The notes: generated by a model from the letters alone, not told the origin. Shown: positions 8,618-16,686, counted from the stretch's first letter. The stretch is 29,345 nt of DNA from JABMRP01 sp964444795 (GCA_964444795.1 CAYUIQ010000097.1:1-29345), one strand, 5' to 3'. Numbers and translations: made by a program.

Positions 8618-9283
8618 ATGACATCCCCCTTGATGGCCTCCATACTGTCGGTGCTCATGGCACGAGATATGGCACAAAACGACGATGAGATTTTTCGCCG
8701 GAAGACCGCGATGCGGCAGATGGCCCGCGAGCGTCGGGCGGCTCAAGGCGACAAAGACCTCGCCAGCCGCCGTATTGGCCGGCAGTTGATCGACTCGGCC
8801 GAGTATGCCCAGGCCGAGACCGTCCTGTTCTACGTCGATACCGACTCGGAAGTGCGCACTCGGGAAACGATCGAGGCCACATGGGCTCGCGGTAAGCGCG
8901 TAGCCGTGCCCTATTGCATGGGCAACGAACTGCGGCTCTTCCCGCTGGAAGACTGGAGCGAACTGGCTCCAGGGATCTTCGGGATCCTCGAACCGCGGCA
9001 AGCGTTCCGCGACGTGGCCGGGAAGCAACTCGACACCGCCGTATTGGATCTGATCGTCGTGCCCGGATTGGCTTTCGATTGTCGTGGGGGGCGGCTCGGA
9101 CAAGGCAAGGGATACTACGACCGCCTGCTGAGCGACGCGCCTTCCCACACGGCCGCGGTCGGCGTGGCCTTCCAGTGCCAGCTTCTGCCGGAAGTGCCCA
9201 TGCAGCCGCACGATGTCTTCTTGGATCAGGTGATTACCGAAGAAACAGTGTACCAAGGAAAGGGGCGCGCCCAACGATCATGA
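8618..9283 (+). CDS. mthfS: 5-formyltetrahydrofolate cyclo-ligase
   Basis: The 221-residue product belongs to the family that converts 5-formyltetrahydrofolate and ATP into 5,10-methenyltetrahydrofolate in the cytoplasm, returning storage folate to one-carbon metabolism. The signature is GRLGQGKGYYDRLL near residues 158-170, the phosphate-binding and folate site. Other family hallmarks are the early basic helix RRKTAMRQMARERR, LFYVDTDSEVRTRETIE, VAVPYC and the DLIVVPGLAFD strand. In-frame ATGs at 8633, 8657 and 8669 are possible later starts; the last gives an N-terminus closer to the usual family length. The stop overlaps the glycerol kinase start as ATGA, so the two are translationally coupled. 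Confidence 0.9.
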   Translation: MTSPLMASILSVLMARDMAQNDDEIFRRKTAMRQMARERRAAQGDKDLASRRIGRQLIDSAEYAQAETVLFYVDTDSEVRTRETIEATWARGKRVAVPYCMGNELRLFPLEDWSELAPGIFGILEPRQAFRDVAGKQLDTAVLDLIVVPGLAFDCRGGRLGQGKGYYDRLLSDAPSHTAAVGVAFQCQLLPEVPMQPHDVFLDQVITEETVYQGKGRAQRS

Positions 9284-10779
9284 CGGAGAAGAAATACATC
9301 CTCTCGCTGGACCAGGGAACCACCTCCAGCCGGGCCATCGTCTTCGACCACGGCGGACAGATCGTGGCGACCGCCGGGCAGGAATTTCCGCAGATCCTAC
9401 CGGCGCCCGGGCTGGTCGAACACGATCCGGAAGTGATCTGGTCCTCGCAACTTGCCGTGGCTCGCGAGGCGCTCGGCCGGGCTTCGCTGGAAGCTGCCAA
9501 CATCGCGGCCGTCGGCGTGACCAACCAGCGCGAAACAACGATCCTCTGGGACCGCAACACGGGCCGGCCCGTGGCCAACGCCATCGTTTGGCAAAGCCGG
9601 GTCAGTGCGCCGATCTGCGACCGGCTCCGGGCAGACGGCCTCGAGGAAACCTTCCGAAGCAAGACGGGGCTCGTGCTCGACGCCTACTTCTCCGGCACCA
9701 AGATCAAGTATCTGCTGGACACGATCGACGGCCTGCGCGAGCGGGCCGAGCGGGGCGACATCCTCTTCGGCACGGTCGACACCTGGCTTATCTGGCGGTT
9801 GACCGGCGGCAAGCAGCACGTGACCGACTACAGCAACGCCAGCCGCACGCTGCTGTTCGACATCCACTCGCTCGATTGGGATGAAGAACTGCTCCGGCTG
9901 ATGGACGTACCCCGGGCGATGCTGCCCGAGGTGCGCGCGTCGAGCGAAGTCTACGGCCGGACGGATCCGCGGTGGTTCGGCTCGCCGATACCCATCGCCG
10001 GCGATGCCGGCGACCAGCAGGCAGCCACCTTCGGCCAGGCGTGCTTCGCTTCGGGAAGCGTCAAAAACACCTACGGAACCGGGTGCTTCACGCTGATGAA
10101 TACCGGGGGGAAACCGATCCCGTCGAAGAATAACCTGCTGACGACCATCGGCTGGGGGCTCGGTGGCGAGGTGACCTATTGCCTCGAAGGATCGGTCTTC
10201 ATCGCCGGCGCCGTGGTGCAATGGCTACGCGACGGTCTGGGGATTATTAAAGAATCGGCCGACGTGGAGAAGCTGGCGGCCACGGTGCCCGATTCCGGAG
10301 GCGTCTACTTTGTGCCGGCGCTGGTCGGACTTGGCGCGCCCCATTGGGACGCCTACGCCCGGGGAACAATCCTCGGCATCACCCGCGGCACCACGGCCGC
10401 CCATATCGCCCGGGCGGCGCTGGAATCGATGGCCTATCAGACGCGTGATCTGGTCGAGGCGATGCAGCGCGACGCCGATATCCGCCTGACCGAACTGAAA
10501 GTCGACGGCGGCGCGTCGGTCAACGACCTGCTGATGCAATTTCAGGCCGATTTGCTGGACGTCACGGTCCGGCGTCCGACGGTGGCCGAGACGACGGCCC
10601 TGGGAGCCGCCTACCTGGCCGGTCTGGCAGTGGGCTATTGGCAAGACACGGCCGATATCAGCCGCAACTGGGCCTTGCAGCAAGAGTTCCAGCCGGCAAT
10701 CTCCCCGGAACAGCGCGACGCACTCTGCCGCCGCTGGCAGAACGCCGTGGGCCGTTCACTCGATTGGGAGTCGAGATAG
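9280..10779 (+). CDS. glpK: Glycerol kinase
   Basis: The 499-residue product is a full-length FGGY-family glycerol kinase that makes sn-glycerol 3-phosphate from glycerol and ATP. Visible hallmarks are LDQGTTSSRAIVFD at the N-terminus, the NQRETT substrate loop, WQSR, the FSGTKIKYLLD stretch, DTWLIWRLTGG, GDAGDQQAATFGQ, GTYGTGCF, LVGLGAPHWD, and VDGGASVNDLLMQFQADLL with the ATP-site Gly residues. No part is missing. The ATG at 9280 shares ATGA with the end of the cyclo-ligase gene, so translation is probably coupled. No glycerol transporter or glycerol-3-phosphate dehydrogenase gene lies next to it. The pairing with a folate gene is not the usual glp context. Confidence 0.96.
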   Translation: MTEKKYILSLDQGTTSSRAIVFDHGGQIVATAGQEFPQILPAPGLVEHDPEVIWSSQLAVAREALGRASLEAANIAAVGVTNQRETTILWDRNTGRPVANAIVWQSRVSAPICDRLRADGLEETFRSKTGLVLDAYFSGTKIKYLLDTIDGLRERAERGDILFGTVDTWLIWRLTGGKQHVTDYSNASRTLLFDIHSLDWDEELLRLMDVPRAMLPEVRASSEVYGRTDPRWFGSPIPIAGDAGDQQAATFGQACFASGSVKNTYGTGCFTLMNTGGKPIPSKNNLLTTIGWGLGGEVTYCLEGSVFIAGAVVQWLRDGLGIIKESADVEKLAATVPDSGGVYFVPALVGLGAPHWDAYARGTILGITRGTTAAHIARAALESMAYQTRDLVEAMQRDADIRLTELKVDGGASVNDLLMQFQADLLDVTVRRPTVAETTALGAAYLAGLAVGYWQDTADISRNWALQQEFQPAISPEQRDALCRRWQNAVGRSLDWESR

Positions 10780-10871
10780 GGACTCAGAACGGGATCTCGA
10801 TGCCCGGAATGTTGCCGTCGTATCGCGTCGCCCGCTCCTCGTCGCACATCTCCTCCGCATTTCACTATCCG

Positions 10872-10887
10872 TGGCATCGCAATTGCA
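10872..10887 (+). promoter_or_regulatory. Candidate sigma54 (-24/-12) promoter upstream of the Zra-like operon
   Basis: TGGCA at 10872-10876 and TTGCA at 10883-10887 have the sigma54 spacing: GG at 10873-10874 and GC at 10885-10886, with ten bases between. It matches TGGCA(C/T)-N5-TTGCA closely. It lies in the 400-base gap between glpK and the exported repeat protein and points toward the operon whose third gene encodes a sigma54 activator. The predicted start near 10898 leaves a leader of about 280 bases, with a hairpin near its 5' end. I saw no convincing activator dyads upstream. Confidence 0.5.
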
Positions 10888-10904
10888 TGGTGATAGGATC
10901 GGAG

Positions 10905-10919
10905 GCCCCGTTTTGGGGC
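10905..10919 (+). terminator. GCCCC/GGGGC hairpin, weak terminator or leader stem
   Basis: GCCCC (10905-10909) and GGGGC (10915-10919) form a five-base-pair stem with a GTTTT loop, followed by TTCTT. It could end the glpK transcript 126 bases after the stop. Alternatively it is the first structure in a transcript starting from the sigma54-like element. The remaining gap, 10920-11179, holds no gene that I can support. Confidence 0.4.
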
Positions 10920-11179
10920 TTCTTGGGTGGAATCCGGTTTTCGGCGGTTATCGTGCCCGCCACCGCTTCTCGGACCCGCGACGCTTGCCCGTCAGGGTAA
11001 ACAACACAGGACCCACCAGTACGAAGGGGTACCGCCCGACGAACAAACCTGCAAGAATGTATCAAGCGGGTTGTACGAGCGTGCGAAAAACTTGCAGGGC
11101 ACACGGAAACCTGGGGGATCGGCCGATCGAAACTGTGGAGTTTTCGGCCCACTCGCCCAAACACGAGAGGAGAACGACG

Positions 11180-11780
11180 ATGAGAGACTTACGAACATTG
11201 GCTGTGGCCCTGGGCTTTGTTTTCGCCATGGCCCCGGCAGCGGGAGCGCAAGATGCCGCCAAGGCGCCGGCCCGGGGACAGGAAGCACGCGAGGCACCGG
11301 TCGCCGACGCGCCGACGCCGACGCAAGTCCGCGACGAATTGCGAGAGGCCTTTTCCGCGCTGGCCAAAGCCAAGGCCGCGGAAACCCCTGATCAGGAGCA
11401 GATCGCAACCTTGACCGCCCAGGTGAACCAACTGCGGAACACGATGCGGCAGCAGCGCCAGAACCGATACGGCGCTGGTCGCGGCATGGGCCAAGGTATG
11501 AAGGGGCAAGGCGGCGCTGGTCGTGGCATGGGGCAAGGCCAAGGCATGGGCCAAGGCGGCGGACGTGGCATGGGGCAAGGNNNNNNNNNNNNNNNNNNNN
11601 NNNNNNNNNNNNNNNNNNNNNNNNNNNNNNNNNNNNNNNNNNNNNNNNNNNNNNNNNNNNNNNNNNNNNNNNNNNNNNNNAGGTCAAGGCATGGGCCAAG
11701 GCGGCGGACGTGGTATGGGGCAAGGTCAAGGCATGGGCCAAGGCGGCGGACGTGGCCGAGGAGCGGGTCGCGGTCGCTAG
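11180..11780 (+). CDS. Small exported ZraP-like protein with Gly/Met/Gln repeats (interrupted by assembly gap)
   Basis: The product begins with a signal peptide (TLAVALGFVFAMAPAAGAQ). A helical segment follows (about residues 45-95, QVRDELREAFSALAKAKAAETPDQEQIATL then QVNQLRNTMRQQRQ). A low-complexity tail of GMGQGQGMGQGGGRG repeats ends in GRGAGRGR. A helical core plus a Gly/Met-rich tail recalls ZraP, the periplasmic zinc-responsive chaperone of the CpxP/Spy-like group. The Cys and His residues of the ZraP tail are absent here. The repeat is interrupted by 100 Ns, which break the frame only because the placeholder length is arbitrary. The ATG follows AGGAG seven bases upstream. It is the first of three cotranscribed-looking genes ending with a kinase and a sigma54 activator. 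Confidence 0.75.
11525..11760 (+). repeat. 42-bp tandem repeat in the exported protein tail
   Basis: A 42-base unit encoding 14 residues (GMGQGQGMGQGGGR) repeats with register points at 11525 and 11567 before the gap, and 11712 and 11754 after it. Differences between copies are mostly synonymous. Complete copy number is unknown because the gap sits inside the array. Confidence 0.85.
11581..11680. other. Assembly gap of 100 Ns inside the tandem repeat
   Basis: Exactly 100 Ns replace unknown sequence. The flanks share the bases AGG at the junction. The reading frames before (codons starting at 11579) and after (11682) agree only if the true missing length is a multiple of three. A length of 42k minus 3 would keep the repeat in register. 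Confidence 0.98.
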
Positions 11781-11823
11781 AGAATGATCGATTCCGGCCA
11801 CTGGCGTGCGAGGGCTTGTGCTT

Positions 11824-13242
11824 ATGCTTATGCGATGGCGGCGTCTGACAACCTGGATCGGTCTCTTGGCCGGCCTGGCCGCGCTGACTCTCTGGCAGCG
11901 ACACGAGTACGAGCACGAACGCCAGTTAGCTCGGGCCACGCTGAGCCGGCAGGCTCATTCGGTCATGAAGGCCGTCATCGGCGGCATTCGCACGCACCGC
12001 CGGCTCGGTCCCTACTTCGAGCACGAGTTGCAGGGTACGCTGGAGGAGTTGGTCAAATCGACCGACGTGCTCGCGGCGGCCGTTGTTTCGCAAGAGGGTG
12101 AGGCCGCGTTGTCGGCCGGCCGGATCGAGACCCTCGACGTCGAGCCGCCACACTCCCCGGGTGAATTCTGGAAGGACGACGGATTCTACCTCGTCGGTGA
12201 GTTGAGACTGTCCGTTGGCGACGATCTCCCGCCACCCGCGTCTGGCGGCGATGGGTCTGGCGGCGATGGGTCTGGCCAGGGATTCGGTCCGCGTTCCGGT
12301 GGCGGCCGCGGCGGCGGACGTGGATGGGGACATGGCGCGGGTGGCGGGTCGGGACGTGACGTGGCGGCCGAGGACGACTACGAACTGCCCAGTGGCCGGT
12401 TCGCCGTCATCCTCTTCTTCGACCGTTCCGACGTCGACATTCAATGCCATCGGGCGTGGTGGCTTCGCGCGTCGATGGTTACCGCTGGCGCGGCCCTGCT
12501 CTTCTGCGTGGCCCTGTTGTGGCGGTCCACGATTCGGCTGGCCGACGCCAGAGGACAGACGCAACTGCTCCAGAGCGAGGCCCGGCATCTGCGCGAACTG
12601 GGCCGCGCTGCCGCCGGGTTGGCCCATGAGACCCGGAACCCTCTCGGGTTGGTACGCGGGTGGACCCAACGGCTGGCCGACTCCGGATTGCCCTCGGAGG
12701 AACAGCAACAGCAAGCCCGATCCGTTGTCGAGGAATGCGATCGAGTCTCGGCGCGGATCAATCAGTTCCTCGCTTTCGCCCGGCCGATCGAACCGGAACT
12801 CGAACCGGTCGACCCAGCCCAACTGGCCGACGAGTTGGTCGTGTTGCTGGAGCCCGACTGGGAAGCCAAGAAACTCCAGGTACGACGAACGCCCAGCCAG
12901 TCGTGCTGCATAATCCGGGCGGACCGCGAGATGTTTCGGCAGGCGCTGTTCAACTTGATTCAAAACGCGGCCGAGTTTTCGCCGGAAGGGGAAGCGGTTG
13001 AAATCACGCTGCGCCGCGGTGACGATGGAACCTGCCGCATCGAGGTGGCCGATCGGGGGCCCGGGGTGCCCGACGATGCCGTGGATCTACTGTTTACACC
13101 CTATTTCACGACGCGCAGCGGTGGCACCGGGTTGGGATTGGCGATCGTCCGCCGGATCGCCACGGCCCATGGCTGGGAAGCCGGCTACTCGCCGCGCTCC
13201 GGCGGCGGGGCCGTCTTCTGCTTGGACCGACTCCATGGGTAA
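11824..13242 (+). CDS. Membrane sensor histidine kinase (ZraS/NtrB-like)
   Basis: The 472-residue product has an N-terminal membrane helix (TTWIGLLAGLAALTLW) and an extracytoplasmic domain of about 190 residues. The second half of that domain is a Gly/Ser/Arg-rich insert near residues 133-175. A second helix (MVTAGAALLFCVALLW) follows. The HisKA box is LAHETRNPLG, His near residue 268, of the NtrB/ZraS class. The HATPase shows NLIQNAAEFS, DRGPGVPDD and GGTGLGLAIV. I chose the ATG at 11824, nine bases after GAGGG; a GTG at 11806 is in frame without a ribosome site. It lies 43 bases after the repeat protein and overlaps the regulator gene by eight bases. The kinase probably senses an envelope condition through its odd Gly-rich domain. 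Confidence 0.92.
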   Translation: MLMRWRRLTTWIGLLAGLAALTLWQRHEYEHERQLARATLSRQAHSVMKAVIGGIRTHRRLGPYFEHELQGTLEELVKSTDVLAAAVVSQEGEAALSAGRIETLDVEPPHSPGEFWKDDGFYLVGELRLSVGDDLPPPASGGDGSGGDGSGQGFGPRSGGGRGGGRGWGHGAGGGSGRDVAAEDDYELPSGRFAVILFFDRSDVDIQCHRAWWLRASMVTAGAALLFCVALLWRSTIRLADARGQTQLLQSEARHLRELGRAAAGLAHETRNPLGLVRGWTQRLADSGLPSEEQQQQARSVVEECDRVSARINQFLAFARPIEPELEPVDPAQLADELVVLLEPDWEAKKLQVRRTPSQSCCIIRADREMFRQALFNLIQNAAEFSPEGEAVEITLRRGDDGTCRIEVADRGPGVPDDAVDLLFTPYFTTRSGGTGLGLAIVRRIATAHGWEAGYSPRSGGGAVFCLDRLHG

Positions 13243-14584
13243 TTCACCGAAGACCATCTTGATTGTCGACGACGAGGCTTCGCAGCGGGCGTTGCTCGGC
13301 GGGTTTATCGAATCGCTCGGGTTTCGAGCCGTGCAGGCTGCGTCGGCGGAAGAGGCGTTGGAGATCGTCGCCCGCGATCCGCCGCAAATGATTCTCCTGG
13401 ACGTTCGTCTGCCCGGCATGAGCGGCATTGATGCTCTGGGTGAAATTCACCGCACGGCCGGCGACCTGCGCGTGTTGCTCATCACCGCCCACGCCGATCT
13501 GCGACAGGCCGTCGCGGCGATGAAAAAGGGAGCCGACGACTATCTCTCCAAGCCGATCGACTTGGACGAACTGGCCGTGGTCATCACCGATACGATTGGC
13601 ACGGCCACCGGCCAGCGCCCGCCGGAGTTCGGCACGGGTCAGCGGAAGATCCCCGAGTTGCCCGACGGGCTGATCTGCGAAAGCCGGGCGATGCGGCGAT
13701 TGGTGGAAACGGTCGCCATCGTGGCCGAGGCCGACGCGCCCGTGTTGATCACCGGCGAAAGCGGCACCGGCAAAGAGGTCGTGGCGCATCTGGTCCACGG
13801 TTGGAGTGCCCGAAATGCCGGCCCGCTGGTGGCGGCCAACTGCGCCGGTCTGCCCGAGTCGCTCATCGAGAGCGAGCTCTTCGGCCATACCAAGGGTGCC
13901 TTTACCGGCGCCGAGGAATCGCGGCGGGGATTGTTCCGCGCTGCCCACGGTGGCACTCTCTTTCTCGACGAGATCGGCGAACTGCCTCTGCACCTGCAAC
14001 CCAAACTGCTGCGGGCGCTGGAATCAAAGCAGATCACGCCCGTCGGCGGCGATCGGCCCCAGGAGGTCGACGTCCGTCTGGTTGCCGCCACGAATCGGGA
14101 TCTGGCCGCCGCGGTGACCGAGGGGCAATTTCGAGACGACCTCTACTATCGGATCGACGTGGTCGAGTTGGACATTCCGCCGCTGCGCCGTCGCCGCGAC
14201 GACATTCTGCCGATGGCCCGACTGTTTGCCGGAGAATTTGCGGGCCGGCGCGTTCGCTTATCTCCGCAAACCGTGCAGTGCCTGCTGAGCCACTCCTGGC
14301 CGGGAAACGTTCGCCAACTGCGCAATGCCGTGCAACGCGCCTGCCTCTTGTGTCGCGGCGACGTCATCCTGCCCGAGCATCTTCCGCCGAAGATTGCCGG
14401 CCCTGCCACGCCCGGCACCCAAGAACCCGACGACGGAGGCCGTCTCTCCCAGGTCGAACGGGCAACCATCTTGGCCACCCTGGCCGAATGCGACGACAAC
14501 CGCACGCAAACCGCGAAGAAGCTGGGAATCAGCCGCCGCGCGCTGATCTACAAGCTGCGGGCGATCGAGTCCGAGGGGCAGTAA
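13235..14584 (+). CDS. NtrC-family sigma54-dependent response regulator (ZraR-like)
   Basis: The 449-residue product has the three-domain NtrC layout. A receiver spans residues 1-120, with VDDE, acceptor Asp near residue 56 in LLDVRLPG, and Lys in LSKPID. The AAA+ domain carries Walker A GESGTGKE near 173, the sigma54-contacting loop GAFTGA near 220, Walker B GGTLFLDEIGELP and the late RRRDDI. A Fis-type helix-turn-helix ends the protein (TQTAKKLGISRRALIYKLR). All residues needed for sigma54 activation are visible. The ATG at 13235 lies inside the end of the kinase gene, so the pair is coupled. It should drive a -24/-12 promoter, and the element at 10872 is the nearest candidate, which would make the operon self-activating. 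Confidence 0.95.
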   Translation: MGNSPKTILIVDDEASQRALLGGFIESLGFRAVQAASAEEALEIVARDPPQMILLDVRLPGMSGIDALGEIHRTAGDLRVLLITAHADLRQAVAAMKKGADDYLSKPIDLDELAVVITDTIGTATGQRPPEFGTGQRKIPELPDGLICESRAMRRLVETVAIVAEADAPVLITGESGTGKEVVAHLVHGWSARNAGPLVAANCAGLPESLIESELFGHTKGAFTGAEESRRGLFRAAHGGTLFLDEIGELPLHLQPKLLRALESKQITPVGGDRPQEVDVRLVAATNRDLAAAVTEGQFRDDLYYRIDVVELDIPPLRRRRDDILPMARLFAGEFAGRRVRLSPQTVQCLLSHSWPGNVRQLRNAVQRACLLCRGDVILPEHLPPKIAGPATPGTQEPDDGGRLSQVERATILATLAECDDNRTQTAKKLGISRRALIYKLRAIESEGQ

Positions 14585-14639
14585 GCGTGAAGTAGCCTGT
14601 TGAAAAAGGGCCCTTTGATGGGCCAGCGGCCAACGTTTG

Positions 14640-14719
14640 TGCTAACGACAGAGATCACGCGGCGGGGAGTGGACGATCCACTGCGCAGGACCTATTCCCG
14701 CTCGCGTGCATCGTTTGGC
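14640..14719 (-). repeat. Weak attC-like inverted repeat after the nucleotidyltransferase gene
   Basis: TGCTAAC (14640-14646) and GTTTGGC (14713-14719) are outer core-like motifs. CACGCG (14656-14661) and CGCGTG (14703-14708) are a perfect inner pair. Inside lies GTGGA-CGA-TCCAC. It starts 42 bases past the stop of the gene at 14761. Core matches to RYYYAAC/GTTRRRY are imperfect. Reading it as an integron recombination site depends on the better sites at 16032 and 16687. Confidence 0.2.
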
Positions 14720-14760
14720 TCGGCAAAGAAACCTTGAAAGTCCCCGATGCCCTGTTCCGC

Positions 14761-15609
14761 TTACTCTGACGAGGGTGCGCCAGTTGGTCCGTCGTCAGGC
14801 TCTTCATCCTCGTCGTCGATTCCCCAGTATTCCGTCTCATCAACCAGTCCGTATTTCTCGGCGACCTTTGCATCCATGGTTACCAAGTGAGCATAATCAT
14901 CGCCGGCTGCGCCATCGTCGTCGAGGACAACTCCGTCTTTACGCATCTGATCTAACTGATCTGCCGCCGCACGCAGCATGGAGATCATATCTTCGATAGA
15001 TTTCGCCTCCGCGGCAAGCCACTTGTTGCGCCAGGTCGTGACATAGCGTTTTCTGGCTTGCTGCCACAAATCCTTGAACTTGGTTCTCACGAATGGGTCC
15101 AACTGATTGACAAAATCGATCGGGAGATCGAGAGCCTTAATAAGTTCCAACACGTCCGAAAGATCCTTGAGTCGCCCCGGATTCGTCATTCCTGAGGCGA
15201 GCTTTAGTTCCACAAGCACCTGCAAATTGATGTAGCTAATCCCATCCGCTTCAAAGTTCACGTTTCTTGGATCGGGAAATGAGACAGGCTTTTTCTTGCC
15301 GTCGCCAGGGTAGTCGCCCGTAGTGAGGAATTCGATTTTCACGCCAAGTTGAGTGTCTCGGAGGTGCTTGCTCTTGGCAAAGGGTTGAACGTAACCGAGC
15401 CCCTCCAACTTCTCGTGAATTGTCTTGAGATCTCTTCTCGTAACGAGGATGTCAACATCCTCGGTGAAACGGCGAAGCCCGTGCCTGAACAACGCCATCC
15501 CTCCAACCACCGCGTACGGTATGCCGAGGGACCCGAGGCGCCCGGCGATGTTGTGCAACGCCTTGAAGACAGCACTGTCCTCCTCGAAATGCCGACTCCC
15601 CTCGCTCAT
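14761..15609 (-). CDS. Nucleotidyltransferase-fold protein (AbiEii/DUF6036-like)
   Basis: The 282-residue product has the fold signature VVGGMALFRHG followed by RRFTEDVDILV: GG at 36-37 and the metal-binding pair Asp51/Asp53. This resembles the nucleotidyltransferase group that includes the AbiEii toxins. A later LVELKLASGMTNPGRLKDLSDV stretch is typical of these families. The last 30 residues are strongly acidic. I chose the ATG at 15609, preceded by GAGGTGG six bases away; the frame stays open upstream to 15903 but offers no better start. No AbiEi-like partner is adjacent. The gene is more AT-rich than the flanking chromosome and opposes its neighbours. It could be a solitary toxin, a tRNA or nucleotide modifier, or a cassette gene. 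Confidence 0.75.
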   Translation of the reverse strand: MSEGSRHFEEDSAVFKALHNIAGRLGSLGIPYAVVGGMALFRHGLRRFTEDVDILVTRRDLKTIHEKLEGLGYVQPFAKSKHLRDTQLGVKIEFLTTGDYPGDGKKKPVSFPDPRNVNFEADGISYINLQVLVELKLASGMTNPGRLKDLSDVLELIKALDLPIDFVNQLDPFVRTKFKDLWQQARKRYVTTWRNKWLAAEAKSIEDMISMLRAAADQLDQMRKDGVVLDDDGAAGDDYAHLVTMDAKVAEKYGLVDETEYWGIDDEDEEPDDGPTGAPSSE

Positions 15610-15891
15610 GGCCCACCTCGCATCGCGATTCAACAGTTCCTCGTAGGATACGGGCAAGTCAGTGGGAACGATCCCGGGAGATTGATTCCGAACTCGGCCC
15701 AGCCTATCGATGACTGGTTGCTGTCGCTCGGAATCGCCTGTGAGTGAATGGCTCAAGGGATAGTACCGATAGTCTGAGCTAGAAATGAGTAGCAACTGGA
15801 CATTACCACACGATGACCTGCCGTTCACCATCGTAGCATAAGAACAACCCAGCCGCCAACCTGTTCTTGACGCCGAACTAGTGTCTATTGA

Positions 15892-15953
15892 GCAACCCGA
15901 CAATGCCAGCGGGCGCGGCTACCCAATAGCGGTCCCACCCGATTGAGGGTTGC
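15892..15953. repeat. Perfect GCAACCC/GGGTTGC hairpin in a gene-free stretch
   Basis: GCAACCC (15892-15898) pairs with GGGTTGC (15947-15953). After a small bulge, CAAT pairs with ATTG, giving an 11-base-pair bulged stem with a loop of about 37 bases. It lies in the 540-base stretch between 15610 and 16149, which otherwise holds only the attC-like site at 16032-16155 and no gene I can support. Function unknown. Confidence 0.4.
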
Positions 15954-16031
15954 CGCTGTTGGGGATTGCATCAAAACACGCCCAGGGACGTTGAAACACC
16001 GAAAAACGAGCTGACTCCGGTGGAACGATTT

Positions 16032-16155
16032 GTTGAACAAACGACTTGACTTCGGCTCATCGATCGGCCGTTCACGCCGAAAACCCTCCCGCAGCCGTGC
16101 TCGCCGTGTCTACCTCTCCCGTGACGCACGCGAAGTCAAACCCTCATTGTTATGC
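16032..16155 (-). repeat. attC-like recombination site overlapping the stop of the cassette-like gene
   Basis: On the minus strand, GCATAAC (16155-16149) contains the stop codon of the gene at 16150 and is followed nine bases later by TTGACTTCG. The other end has CGAAGTCAA (plus 16046-16054), seven bases, then GTTCAAC (16038-16032). The inner arms are a perfect nine-base-pair inverted repeat and the outer cores share AAC/GTT. Arm-spacer-core at both ends, with unequal spacers and a total of 124 bases, is the layout of integron attC sites. The cores depart from strict RYYYAAC/GTTRRRY, so this is a probable rather than certain site. Confidence 0.42.
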
Positions 16156-16674
16156 ATCGTCGTTCAACATCGTCGCCATCCGTTCCAGTGCCGAACGTAT
16201 TGAACCGCGCATGACAGAAACCGTATACCCCTTCGCGACACATTCGAAGGTTGAGTCATGGAATGCGAAGATGAGATGCCGCAACTCTGCATATTGATCG
16301 GGATTATGGTAGTGATGAACCGAGTTCATTCGTTCGAGACAGCGAACCCACGATGAATCGATGATCTCACTTGCTGAATACGGTCGCAGGCCCCGATCTG
16401 CCAGTGGGTGACCAGAGAACGCTTCGTCGTTGGGTGGCCCAAACATGTGAGCGTAGGGGTGCGTGAACGTGACGACCGCAATGGGTAGGCCGCCGGAATC
16501 AGGGCCGACAACGTTGACGTATGAGCCATCCCAGTTGGGGTCTGGTTCCGAGACAATGTACGCCAGTAGGACGTGGAATTCGTCGCTGATGACAGCGGGG
16601 CACGGCGCGCCGGTACAGGACTGAGGGACATCGTGAAGCTCAACGACGGTGTCCTTGTCATCGATCGTGTACAT
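16150..16674 (-). CDS. Hypothetical protein, possible integron cassette gene
   Basis: The 174-residue product is soluble, with no signal or membrane helix, and I do not recognise a named domain. It is Tyr/His/Pro-rich in the middle (TFTHPYAHMFGPPNDEAF, HPLADRGLRPYSASEIIDSSW). A last third (LRHLIFAFHDSTFECVAKGY) resembles the widespread uncharacterised single-domain proteins found in cassette and toxin-immunity settings. Codon use and base composition are less GC-rich than in the flanking operons. The ATG at 16674 lies 12 bases after a perfect GTTAGGC core, and the stop overlaps an attC-like core. That is exactly how a cassette gene is framed. No ribosome site is visible. An enzyme or immunity role is possible but unsupported. 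Confidence 0.7.
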   Translation of the reverse strand: MYTIDDKDTVVELHDVPQSCTGAPCPAVISDEFHVLLAYIVSEPDPNWDGSYVNVVGPDSGGLPIAVVTFTHPYAHMFGPPNDEAFSGHPLADRGLRPYSASEIIDSSWVRCLERMNSVHHYHNPDQYAELRHLIFAFHDSTFECVAKGYTVSVMRGSIRSALERMATMLNDDA

Positions 16675-16686
16675 GTTGGTTTCGAT

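Noticed and set aside
11525..11760. CRISPR array or collagen-like protein
   Set aside because: The repeats are contiguous without spacers and encode Gly-Met-Gln units in frame rather than a Gly-X-Y triplet series.
11926..12963. 345-codon minus-strand frame opposite the ZraS-like kinase
   Set aside because: The plus strand has HisKA and HATPase motifs. The opposite frame has none.
14604..14625. GGCCC/GGGCC hairpin after the NtrC-like gene as a terminator
   Set aside because: No T-run follows and the spacing is loose. The preceding TGTTGAAAAAGGG looks like IS-end sequence, but no transposase or matching partner is present.
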